Positions 34,990 through 43,007 of a DNA stretch of 64,000 nucleotides are shown here, piece by piece. The stretch is taken from contig JAAWTG010000005.1 in the NCBI GenBank assembly GCA_022801925.1, positions 1-64,000 on the forward strand. Direction: 5' to 3'. Positions within the stretch are counted from its first letter, which is position 1. Every line of letters begins with the position of its first letter. The position numbers and the translations under genes were made by a program. The stretch is from Clostridia bacterium. Lineage in GTDB: Bacteria; Bacillota; Clostridia; RUG12999. The notes below the pieces were generated by a model. The model saw nothing but the letters and a program-made list of their open reading frames with translations, ran no database searches and had not been told where the DNA came from.

Positions 34990-35223
34990 ATGAAATTATC
35001 TGAAGGCATGGAAACGGAGGTGCTCGAAGAGATGTGTGATTTAAGCAAAGGCGTATACAGTAAAGGCATGGAAAAAGGCATAGAAAAGGGCAGAGAAGCA
35101 ACCTTGCTGGATTCCATCAAAAAGATGATTTTGGGCATGGGGATTACTGCGGATAAAGCAATGGACGTGCTGGAAATCCCGCAGGAAAAACGGGCGGAAT
35201 ATATGGAAAAGCTGAAGAATTAA
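34990..35223 (+). pseudogene. C-terminal fragment of an Rpn/PD-(D/E)XK transposase-like nuclease
   Basis: A 77-residue open frame: KLSEGMETEVLEEMCDLSKG, then YSKGMEKGIEKGREATLLDS and GITADKAMDVLEIPQEKRAE. This is the typical tail of Rpn-family nucleases, whose catalytic N-terminal part (about 200 residues) is missing. No ribosome-binding site precedes it. It lies immediately before the 28-base end motif and RNA copy 1, so it probably marks a past deletion at a cargo boundary. Confidence 0.65.
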
Positions 35224-35292
35224 CAAAAGAAGTATACGATGGATTTGCGGGCGGCGCAGCATTGTGCCGCCCGTTTTCTAAAATTTTTTATC

Positions 35293-35320
35293 ACCCGAAA
35301 ATTTAACTCCCGGTATTGAG
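35293..35320 (+). repeat. 28-base boundary motif, copy 1 of 4
   Basis: ACCCGAAAATTTAACTCC followed by CGGTATTGAG. It recurs at 47586, 49624 and 51491, each time within about 75 bases after a cargo gene stop. Here and at 51491 its last bases form the -35 region of a promoter. Confidence 0.8.
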
Positions 35321-35344
35321 CGTAAGAATCATACGTGATATAAT
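35316..35344 (+). promoter_or_regulatory. Promoter of structured RNA copy 1
   Basis: TTGAGC (35316-35321), 17 bases, TATAAT (35339-35344). Confidence 0.8.
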
Positions 35345-35350
35345 AGGGCA

Positions 35351-35551
35351 TGTAAGTGTTCCCGAAAATGCTTGCATTTTTGGGAAGAAGGAAGAATGAC
35401 GGAGCGTGTGACCGGTTTATGTGTAAACAGAAACCGGAACGGAGCAAAGTCCATTCTGACGCGACGGTAAGCAGATAAGATGGTAAGCAGTTAAGACGGT
35501 TACAAGAGCGCTATCCTACGGGATAGGTGCGCCTTGCGACCGTCTTTTTTT
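35351..35551 (+). ncRNA. Structured RNA / operon leader, copy 1
   Basis: About 200 nt with no convincing frame. Hairpin 1 CCCGAAAATGC/GCATTTTTGGG (35361-35384); an outer stem AGAATG (35393-35398)/CATTCT (35452-35457) enclosing CCGGTTT (35412-35418)/AAACCGG (35431-35437); then GACGCGACGG, two 16-base repeats xCGGTAAGCAGxTAAG-like (35464-35495); then a terminator GACGGT (35495-35500)/ACCGTC (35539-35544) with an internal CTATCC/GGATAG stem and seven T. The copy at 51.5 kb keeps every stem with different bases. It leads into the operon starting at 35714. A processive-antitermination leader or free small RNA are both possible. Confidence 0.75.
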
Positions 35552-35583
35552 ATTGCGGGGAAACAAAAGATACACGGGCAACG

Positions 35584-35627
35584 AACACACGATAAAACGC
35601 GTTATGCGCTTTTGCCGTGTGTTTTTT
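35584..35627 (+). terminator. Second terminator downstream of RNA copy 1
   Basis: AACACACG (35584-35591) pairs with CGTGTGTT (35616-35623), with an inner AAACGCG/CGC stem and a T-run. The same hairpin follows RNA copy 2 at 51792. Two terminators in series before an operon suggest conditional read-through. Confidence 0.8.
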
Positions 35628-35713
35628 CATATATATATTTACAACAAAAACGAAGGGAGGCGGTCCGGTTCAGGGACTGAGAAACTAAAAATATACGGAG
35701 GTGGGAAAAAAGA

Positions 35714-38482
35714 GTGTATGAACTAAAAGAATTGCCGCCTGTGCGCTATCATGACGCGGAAAAAAGCATCAGCTTACAATGCTATGCGGATACGCTGGTG
35801 TACCATAAGGCAAGCAAGGCGGCGCGGGAGCTGGTCGGCATCCATTTCGGCGGGTATCCCGAGCATGTGAGAGGTATGGCGGACGTTCTGCGAAAGGACG
35901 CTGCTGTGGAAACCGAGGTGGACGGACATACCATTGTCCTGCAGGCGCGGCAGAAGGCGTATAGACGGACGCTGAGCCACGACGGGATGTATGCGGAAAG
36001 CACACTGATGGCAATGGATGATGAAATCGGGGAACAGGAGGAAAACGACGAGGTAAAACGTCCCAATCAAAAAAGACGGATGTATATCTTTTGCGAAGAG
36101 GGAGATACCGACGCGCTGTTTGCGGAGGTGGATAAAAAAACCTCAATTCCATTGATTCCCCAATTCAAAGACTATGTGCTGCGTGAACTGCAAAAGCGGA
36201 AAATCCTTGTTCCGCTGGAGGTGTTGTCGACCGGCAGACGGTTCGACGCATATATGCTTGAAGTGAGCGCGGAGGAGACAGAAGTTGAGGCGGTAATCAA
36301 CGAAGGCTTGCAAACGGGTGCGATTGCCATACCCAATGCGGCGGCGGGCGCGGACTTTGATGAAGTGAACAGCGTGTCGCAGTATTTGAACAGGTTTGGC
36401 GTGACGCTTGCAGACCGAATCAAGAATTCGTTTCAACCGCTGTACGATCCCGCAAATGAGGATATATGCGAACAGCTCAAGGAGATTAACGCAAATCTGA
36501 AACAAAACGTCGGATACTCCCTGTACCCGGCGCAGCTTGCGGTAGCGGAGGCGGTCAAACGGCGGCTGGACAAGTCGAAGGTTGCCGTTATTGTCGCGGA
36601 ATGCGGCTCGGGCAAGACGAAAATCGGCTCGGCTGCGCTGGCGGCGCATCAGAACGGCAAGAAATGCTTAAATGTTGTGCTGTGCCCCTCGCATATGACA
36701 AAGAAGTGGGTGCGTGAGATTGAGGAAACCCTGCCGGATACTAAGGCGGCGGTGGTGTATTCGCTTGCGGATATCGACCGTGTTTATGCCGATTACCAAA
36801 ACGGAGACAAAAGCGTATACCTTGTCCTGTCCAAAGAACGGGCGCGGGACGGGTACATGAAAAAGCCGGCGGCGGTGTATTCCAAAATCCGAAAAGCGTA
36901 TGTCTGCCCGTGGTGCAATGAAGTGATTGAAATGGAGCTGAAGGAGGACGGCTGCAGCTATTTCGTGAACGCCGACCAATTCTTTTTCAAAAAAGAAACC
37001 AGCCAGAACCACAAGTGCAGACGCTGCGGCGGCGTGCTGTGGACGGCGCTGAACCCGGAGGATAAACGGCTGAAAAGCAATCAATGGGTGAAAATCGGCG
37101 GCTACGGCTTTGTATACCGACCGTTTGCGCACCGGCATTTGGAGGCGACAAAGGATTTGAAGGCGCTGGACAGGGTAAACGAAATCCTGTCCAATCCGGA
37201 TAAGGTGTTCATCGCAAAAGGCGCGTATGCCCGGTATCCTATGAGCAGCTATATTGCGCGGCATATCAGGGTTGACGGTGTTATCTGTGATGAATTGCAT
37301 CAGTTTAAGGGCGACAGCGGACAGGGCGACGCCATGAATCACCTTATCGGCTGCGCCAAAAGCGTGGTTGGTATGACGGCGACGCTGATCAACGGGTATT
37401 CGAGCGGTATGTTTTATTTGTTGTACCGCATTGCCCCGCGTCTGATGCAGGTGGATAACAAGGAGTATGACAACCCGAAAACCTTTAACGACGAATACGG
37501 CGTGACGGAGCGCACTTATCAGGTGGCAGACGCGGAATCGGAATCCGGTTACAACGCCAACAGCCGCAGCAAAAAGCGGCTGGTAGCCGAACGGCAGAAG
37601 CCGGGCGTTTCGCCGCTGGTGTATTCGCGGTTTCTGATTGACTGCGCGGTGTTTTTGTCATTAAACGATATGGGCAAGAACCTGCCGGACTACGAGGAAA
37701 TCCCGGTGGAGCTGCATTTGCGCGAGGATGTGGAAGAGGAATATAACCGTATTTTGAAATCCTTCCGCGACAGCACCAAGCCGGGAAGCAAAAACGGCAG
37801 GCGGCTGATGTCCAAGTACCTCAGTTTGCTGACAACCTATTCCGACCAGCCGTACAATGCCGAACCGATTTTTGAGCCGGGCGAGGAGGAACCGCTTATC
37901 GCTCCAAAAGATTTGTCTGATATAGATGAATGCAATGAGAAGGATATGGCGGTTTTGGATATTGTAAAGCGCAAGGTGGAAAGCGGCGGCAGAGTGCTGA
38001 TTTACACAAGCTGGGTCAAGATTGACACGCAGGAAAAGCTGACGAAGCTGTTGGAGCAGGAGGGCTATCGCGTTGCGGTTTTAGAGCAGCGGGTCAAGCC
38101 GGAGAAACGGGAGGAATGGATCGAGAAACAATTGGAAAAAGGCATTGATGTGCTGATTACCAATCCGTCCATCGTTGAGACGGGGCTTGGACTTAAACGC
38201 TTTTACAACGCTCATTTTCTACAACATCGCGTACAATCTTTTCACGTTCCGCCAGGCGTCCAGACGCTCATGGCGCATCAACCAGACGGCGCCGAGGGTC
38301 GAGGTGTATATCCTCTATTTCAAAGGCACCATGCAGGCAAGAGCGATCAAACTGATGGCAAGCAAACTTGCGGCGGCAACCTTAGTCGAAGGGAGTTTTT
38401 CGGACGAAGGCTTGGCGGCAATGAGCGATTGCTCGGATATGACGTCGCAGCTTGCGCGGGAGCTGACAATGGGGCTGCGTGA
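35714..38482 (+). pseudogene. SNF2-like/DEAD helicase, main part (frameshifted at 38182)
   Basis: A long helicase of superfamily 2. An N-terminal region of about 280 residues is followed by the ATPase core: YSLYPAQLAVAEAVKRRLDK, VAECGSGKTKIGSAALAAH (Walker A), VLCPSHMTKKWVREIEE, ICDELHQFKG (motif II) and VGMTATLINGYSSGMFY (motif III). A zinc-ribbon-like insert carries CPWC and CRRC. The second RecA domain starts GGRVLIYTSWVKIDTQEKL and reaches NPSIVETG, where four G (38182-38185) break the frame. Residues after that point are out-of-frame. The start follows ACGGAGG. It opens the operon behind RNA copy 1. Confidence 0.8.
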
Positions 38483-38693
38483 TGAAGTGGAGGACGTCGG
38501 CGAGATGTTTAAGAAAATGGCGGTCATCAAAACCGAGCCTGAGAGCGAGGTACGGCAGCGTGTTGTGGCGGATAAGCTCAAACGTGCGCTGGAGCTTGCA
38601 AGAAAAGCAAATGGAGAACGGAACGTAGTGGTGGTGAAAGCCATACCGCAATACGATGCTGTGCAGATTTCCATGTTTGAACTGGCGAGCTGA
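38184..38693 (+). pseudogene. Helicase C-terminal part in the second frame
   Basis: With three G instead of four, the protein continues ETGLDLNAFTTLIFYNIAYN and then FRQASRRSWRINQTAPRVEV, which is motif VI with its arginines. The tail (about 100 residues) is helical and ends VQISMFELAS. Without this part the enzyme lacks the arginine finger and should be inactive. The complete protein would have about 992 residues. Confidence 0.8.
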
Positions 38694-38758
38694 AATGCAT
38701 TGCTTTTTGCGACAAATGTGTTAAAATAAAAGAAAACGATTTGAAGGGAGAAAAATAT

Positions 38759-39028
38759 ATGTACGACACAGCAACGATGTCGGCTGACGGTACGCTGACC
38801 CTGCCGAAAAGGGTGTGCGAAACGCTGAACCTCAAGCCCGGCGATTGGGTATCCTTTCGCTTTGAGAACGGCGAGGCGCTGATGGGAAAGGCAGATTTGA
38901 GTGAAATTCCCAATGAAAAAGCACTTGCCGCCATGCGGGAGTGCGAGGAAATGCGGAAACATCCGGAGCGGTACAAAAGATACGATAATGCGGAAAAAAT
39001 GATGGAGGATATTTTGAAGAAAGAGTAA
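38759..39028 (+). CDS. AbrB/MazE-like small DNA-binding protein
   Basis: An 89-residue protein whose first 45 residues form a SpoVT/AbrB swapped-hairpin fold: TATMSADGTLTLPKRVCETL, NLKPGDWVSFRFENGEALMG. The C-terminal half is charged and helical. AAGGGAG precedes the ATG at 38759. A possible promoter TTGCTT-N16-TAAAAT lies at 38700-38727. No toxin frame follows, so it is more likely a transcription regulator than a MazE antitoxin. A terminator follows. Confidence 0.75.
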   Translation: MYDTATMSADGTLTLPKRVCETLNLKPGDWVSFRFENGEALMGKADLSEIPNEKALAAMRECEEMRKHPERYKRYDNAEKMMEDILKKE

Positions 39029-39063
39029 TCTGCATTCAAAATACACAAACCAATACGGAACCA

Positions 39064-39110
39064 AAACGAGAATGAGAAAGGCAAAAACGCCTTATCGTTC
39101 TCGTTTTTTT
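39064..39110 (+). terminator. Terminator after the AbrB-like gene
   Basis: AACGAGAA...AAGGC pairs with GCCTT...TTCTCGTT, followed by a T-run. Confidence 0.8.
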
Positions 39111-39137
39111 GTTTCCGGAAAAAAGGAGAGAAGAAAA

Positions 39138-40313
39138 ATGGAATTTGTGGCAAACAGAAAGATTTTACTGGAGCATTTGAAGTCGATGGCAAAGGTTGTG
39201 CCGAAAGCAAGCATGCGGCCGGAACTATCAGGCTTCCTCATAGAAGCAAACGAGGACGACGGCTATTTGTACTTAACGGCGACCAATATGGAGGCGTCCA
39301 TACAGCGCAAGCTGAAGCCGGAGGTGGAAACGGGCGGCTGCTTTGTGATGAACGCGAGGCTGCTGACGGATATTCTGGCGGCGCTCGGCGGCGATGAGGT
39401 GCGGTTTCAGGAATTAAAGCCCGGTCAGGTGGAAATCCGGTCGGGCAGATGCACCTATACCATGCCGGTGCTGGACGGCGAAAACTATCCCCGGCCGGAA
39501 ATGCCGTTTCCGGATTGCACGTACAAAATCCGCGGTCTGAAAAGCCTGTATGCGGCGACTGCCGCAACAGTGGCAAGCGGCGACGTCACGGAAATATTGA
39601 AGGGAATCCATATCGACATTGCGGAAAACGGGGTGCGGGCTGTCAGCTGCAGCGGAACATGCGCTGCGATTGCAACGGTTCCCATGCAGACGGGCGGCAA
39701 GCTGTCCTTTACATTGCCGAAAGCGAATTTGTCTTATCTTGCGGCGGCGGTCGCAAACGACGACGAACTGGAGATAGGCAAATGCGGCGCATATATTGTG
39801 GTGATGAAAGAGGGCATGATGTTTTCGAGCCGGTATCTTGCACAGGAGTATGTCAATGTGGACGCGCTGCTGGATTCCGTCAAACCGGCGTACACCGCCA
39901 AAACGGAGTACGAGGAGTTCAAGACCGAGGTGACGGACATCTGCGACATTGCCGCAATGGGTAAGGAAAAGTCGTATGTGAAGATGGAGTTTACCGAACA
40001 TGCGATAAAAATGTCCACGGAGAACGACGTCGGCAGCAGCGCTGTCACGGCGCCGTGCGTCCGGATTGAGGGCGGCGAGCATACCTTTTATTATCCGGCA
40101 AATCAGCTAAAGGATATTTTTAAGGCGCTGGACGGCACAATGGTCATCCAGCTTGACAAGCGCGGATACTTGCTGGCGTTTACGCGGACGAACAAGTACA
40201 TGATAACGCCCATGACTGATCTTGCCGTAAGACGACAGGCGGAAAAGCTGAAAGAGATAAAAGCGAAGGGGAAGAAACCGGAAAAGGCTGCCGCTAAGAA
40301 AAAAGCGGCGTAA
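39138..40313 (+). CDS. dnaN: DNA polymerase III beta sliding clamp homologue
   Basis: A 391-residue DnaN-family protein: FVANRKILLEHLKSMAKVVP at the start, GFLIEANEDDGYLYLTATNM, FVMNARLLTDILAALGGDEV, YTMPVLDGENYPRPEMPF, then MVIQLDKRGYLLAF and YMITPM near the end. Normal clamp length, with a lysine-rich tail (AKGKKPEKAAAKKKAA) that is unusual. The clamp tethers polymerase to DNA. An element-borne copy suggests the element builds its own replication complex with the nearby SSB, primase-like and RepA proteins. AAAAGGAG sets the start at 39138. Confidence 0.9.
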   Translation: MEFVANRKILLEHLKSMAKVVPKASMRPELSGFLIEANEDDGYLYLTATNMEASIQRKLKPEVETGGCFVMNARLLTDILAALGGDEVRFQELKPGQVEIRSGRCTYTMPVLDGENYPRPEMPFPDCTYKIRGLKSLYAATAATVASGDVTEILKGIHIDIAENGVRAVSCSGTCAAIATVPMQTGGKLSFTLPKANLSYLAAAVANDDELEIGKCGAYIVVMKEGMMFSSRYLAQEYVNVDALLDSVKPAYTAKTEYEEFKTEVTDICDIAAMGKEKSYVKMEFTEHAIKMSTENDVGSSAVTAPCVRIEGGEHTFYYPANQLKDIFKALDGTMVIQLDKRGYLLAFTRTNKYMITPMTDLAVRRQAEKLKEIKAKGKKPEKAAAKKKAA

Positions 40314-40332
40314 AATTTGGAGGAGGCAAATT

Positions 40333-40890
40333 ATGTATGTTGAAGAGAATTGTTTTATTGAAAATGCAGCAAATGGCAATATGGTAGCAACCGCAATCGG
40401 TCTGTATGTAAACTCATATGTTTATCCGACAGAGGAGTTTTATACACGCATGGCTGCGAGAGGCAGAAATGTGCAGCATAATTTTACCATGCTTTGTTTG
40501 GAATGGTTTCGGCGGCTTTCCGAGTGCCTAATTTATGATGAACGCAATGAAGCGTCAGTCAAATTGGCAAAGAGAATTTCAGAGGCAATACAATATGAGC
40601 CGCTTGAAAGGCAGAAAATGGCGAACAATTGGCCTTCGGACTGTTGTTTTAATTTCCGGAATGATGCAGAGGCGGTAAGACTGTTTGAAAAATATCTGCG
40701 TCTTTCGGAGGACAACGAGGAGTTCATCTATACCATGCTGCATGGCGTGCATAGAACGAACCAGCAGAGCTTTTCGCGGCTGTGTTTAGAGTGGCTGAAA
40801 AGAGCGGCGGAACAATCGGGCAGAGGACGGCGCTATGTCGTCCTTGCACGAAAGGCGGCAAAACATTACTGCTATTTACCTTTGGCTTAG
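40333..40890 (+). CDS. Unknown 185-residue protein
   Basis: A soluble, mostly helical protein containing two similar halves: FYTRMAARGRNVQHNFTMLC with LEWFRRLSECL, and FIYTMLHGVHRTNQQSFSRL with CLEWLKRAAEQ. The internal duplication suggests a repeated helical domain of about 95 residues. It has no signal peptide, membrane helix or domain I recognise. GGAGGAGG precedes the ATG. It lies between the clamp and MoxR genes in the same operon. Confidence 0.7.
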   Translation: MYVEENCFIENAANGNMVATAIGLYVNSYVYPTEEFYTRMAARGRNVQHNFTMLCLEWFRRLSECLIYDERNEASVKLAKRISEAIQYEPLERQKMANNWPSDCCFNFRNDAEAVRLFEKYLRLSEDNEEFIYTMLHGVHRTNQQSFSRLCLEWLKRAAEQSGRGRRYVVLARKAAKHYCYLPLA

Positions 40891-40921
40891 ACTGTAAGAA
40901 ATAAATTTTTGGAGGACAAAA

Positions 40922-41068
40922 ATGGATAATCAAAAGATTTTGGATGTGATGGCGGAGGTCAACGGCAAAGCGGCGGAGCGCGAGGAACTTGTCGAGTACA
41001 TAGCAATCGCGCTGCTGGCAAAGAAAAACCTGTTTATTCTGGGTGATACCGGGCAGGCAAAGAGCTAG
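40922..41068 (+). pseudogene. MoxR-family AAA ATPase, N-terminal piece ended by an in-frame TAG
   Basis: The start follows TGGAGG. The 48 codons read up to KKNLFILGDTGQAKS, where the P-loop (residues 41-48) is followed at once by TAG (41066-41068). The frame then stays open and conserved for another 400 codons. A single change in a Tyr, Gln, Glu, Lys, Trp or Ser codon would explain the stop. Other genes here end in TAG normally, so general TAG recoding is unlikely. Confidence 0.75.
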
Positions 41069-42286
41069 TGCATCAATGAATTCCGCAAACGGATTACGGG
41101 CGCCAAGCAGTTTGAGCGCCTGATTTCCAAGCAGTGCGACGAAGAACAGCTTTTTGGGCGGATTGACCTTGCAAGTCTCATTCCCGGCAGTATGCCGCTG
41201 GAGGAATTGCAGCAGGATACATCGTTCGCCGTGCTGCATACGCAGCTTGCGAAAAAGTATGAAGCGTATGAGATTGACGGCAAAAACAGTACCTTGTTAG
41301 AGACGGTGGAGCTTGCCAAGCAGCTAAACGCAGTCAAGCAAATCGTTTGCAGCCTGCGGCAGAGCAGCCCGAGGATGATCACCGACGGGAAGATTCCTGA
41401 CAGCGATATTGTCTTTTTGGACGAGCTGTTTAAGGCGAACGACGGGATACTCAATTCCCTTCTGACCGCGCTCAACGAGCGGGTGTATACCAACGAGGGG
41501 CAGACGGTGAAAATCCCCGTCATTTCCTACTTTGCGGCGTCCAACGAGATACCGAATTTTAAGGACAGCACGCAGGCAATCCTAAAGCCGCTCTACGACC
41601 GGTTTGACCTAAAAATCCTCACAAATTATGTGGAGGACAAGCAGAATCGGCTGAATATCCTGAAGCAAAAGCAGAGCAATACGCCGGATAAAATCGGCGC
41701 GGGTATCACGCTTGCGGAGCTTGAGGAGATGCAGCGGGCGGTATCGTGCGTGAAGGTGGACGATAAAATCAACGACCTGATGGACACGGTGCTGTGCGAA
41801 CTGCGCCGGAATGGGATTCCTGTTTCGGACAGACGGTTCTTTGGTTTTGCCCCAATTGTGCAAGCTAAGGCGTTTTTAAAAGGAGGTACCGAGGTGGTTC
41901 CTAAGGATTTATTGGTTCTGAAAAATTACTTTTGGAACACTCCCGAGGAAATTCCAACGGTTGGAAAAATTCTGACGGACATCTGTGAAAATCCGATTGG
42001 CGCCGAGGTGGAAAAGTATGTCGCTATGGCAGAGGAAATCATGGAGGAAATGCAGGCGGAACTGACGGCGGACGCGTCCAATATCAAGCCGTTTGTGAAA
42101 TTCTCCAAGGAGCTTCTGCGGATTTACACGGATTTGTCCAATTTTGAAAAGCCGGATATGAGCGACGGGGACAAAAAAGAAATCAAAATGGGCAAGGCAA
42201 AGCTGGAGGAACTCAGCAAAATTGCGGACGAACTTGCAGGGACGACGCATATCTCATTGGAAGAGAAAAAGAGATTGAATGTATGA
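41069..42286 (+). pseudogene. MoxR-family AAA ATPase, remainder
   Basis: In the same frame after the TAG: CINEFRKRITGAKQFERLIS, QLFGRIDLASLIPGSMPLEE, then Walker B IVFLDELFKANDGILNSLLT, LNERVYTNEGQTVKIPVISY and FAASNEIPNFK, the MoxR/RavA hallmark. The helical lid and a coiled C-terminal part follow. An internal start at 41192 could give a product lacking the P-loop. MoxR ATPases work with VWA proteins, and one is coded at 43008. Together they would form a RavA-ViaA-like pair acting on an unknown target. Confidence 0.8.
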
Positions 42287-42308
42287 AAAACAAGGGGGGA
42301 AAAACGAA

Positions 42309-42455
42309 ATGTTAAATATAAACATACTTATGGTGATTTTGGGCGCTGTTTTAGCGGTAATCGGACTTGTCGGTATCATTCGCAAAAAAGAGTATTATTT
42401 AATACCATTTCAGATGGGCTTTTATATGATGGGGTTCTTCGGAGCACGGTTTTGA
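42309..42455 (+). CDS. Small membrane protein, probably frameshifted (true end near 42487)
   Basis: A 48-residue frame starting after AAGGGGGGAAAAACGAA-like purine-rich sequence. LMVILGAVLAVIGLVGIIRK is a membrane helix. If the G4 at 42431 were G5 the protein would continue VLRSTVLILAGYISWWL, a second helix ending at 42487 just before the ssb ribosome-binding site. Function unknown. Confidence 0.5.
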   Translation: MLNINILMVILGAVLAVIGLVGIIRKKEYYLIPFQMGFYMMGFFGARF

Positions 42456-42508
42456 TATTGGCAGGATATATCAGCTGGTGGCTGTAAAACGAATAGGAGG
42501 GAAGAAAA

Positions 42509-42949
42509 ATGTTGAACAATTGTACTTTTATCGGCAGATTGGTGAGAGAACCGGAGGTCAGAACAGTAGGAGAGGCAAAGGCCGCAAGCTTTACGCTTGC
42601 GGTGGATAAGCGGTTTAAGAGCAAGAATGAAAACGCGCCCACTGCGGATTTTATTCCTGTCAGCGTTTGGCGGAGCACAGCGGACTTTGTGGAGAAATAT
42701 TTCCATAAGGGCAAGCAGGTTTCGGTCGTCGGGAGTCTGGAAACATACTCTTATGACAAGGACGGAGAAAAGCGTTACGGCTTTCGCATCAACGCAAGCG
42801 AGGTGGGCTTTGCCGACAGCGCAAAGGCGGAGGATAAGCCGTCCGGCAAGAGCGGAAACCAACCGGACAACGATTTTCCGGTAGACGAAGACGCGGATTT
42901 CAGCGGCTTTGGCGATCCGAACGCATTCGGGGACGACTTGCCGTTCTAA
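42509..42949 (+). CDS. ssb: Single-stranded DNA-binding protein
   Basis: A 146-residue SSB with an OB fold: NCTFIGRLVREPEVRTVGEA, ASFTLAVDKRFKSK, DFIPVSVWRSTADFVEKYFH, KGKQVSVVGSLETYSYDKDG. An acidic flexible tail ends in DDLPF, the conserved tip that recruits partner proteins. It should protect the single strand made in conjugation and replication. GGAGGGAAG precedes the start. Confidence 0.95.
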   Translation: MLNNCTFIGRLVREPEVRTVGEAKAASFTLAVDKRFKSKNENAPTADFIPVSVWRSTADFVEKYFHKGKQVSVVGSLETYSYDKDGEKRYGFRINASEVGFADSAKAEDKPSGKSGNQPDNDFPVDEDADFSGFGDPNAFGDDLPF

Positions 42950-43007
42950 AACATAAAAAAGTGGCGTGCAGGGGGATTTCCCTCTGTGCGCCGGGAGGTG
43001 ACAAAAC

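Noticed and set aside
35714..38693. Two separate genes (helicase plus a 172-residue protein)
   Set aside because: The second frame continues the helicase C-terminal domain including motif VI, so it is one gene with a frameshift.
41066..41068. Genome-wide TAG recoding (suppressor or pyrrolysine type)
   Set aside because: Several intact genes end in TAG in normal places, for example parB and the sortase.
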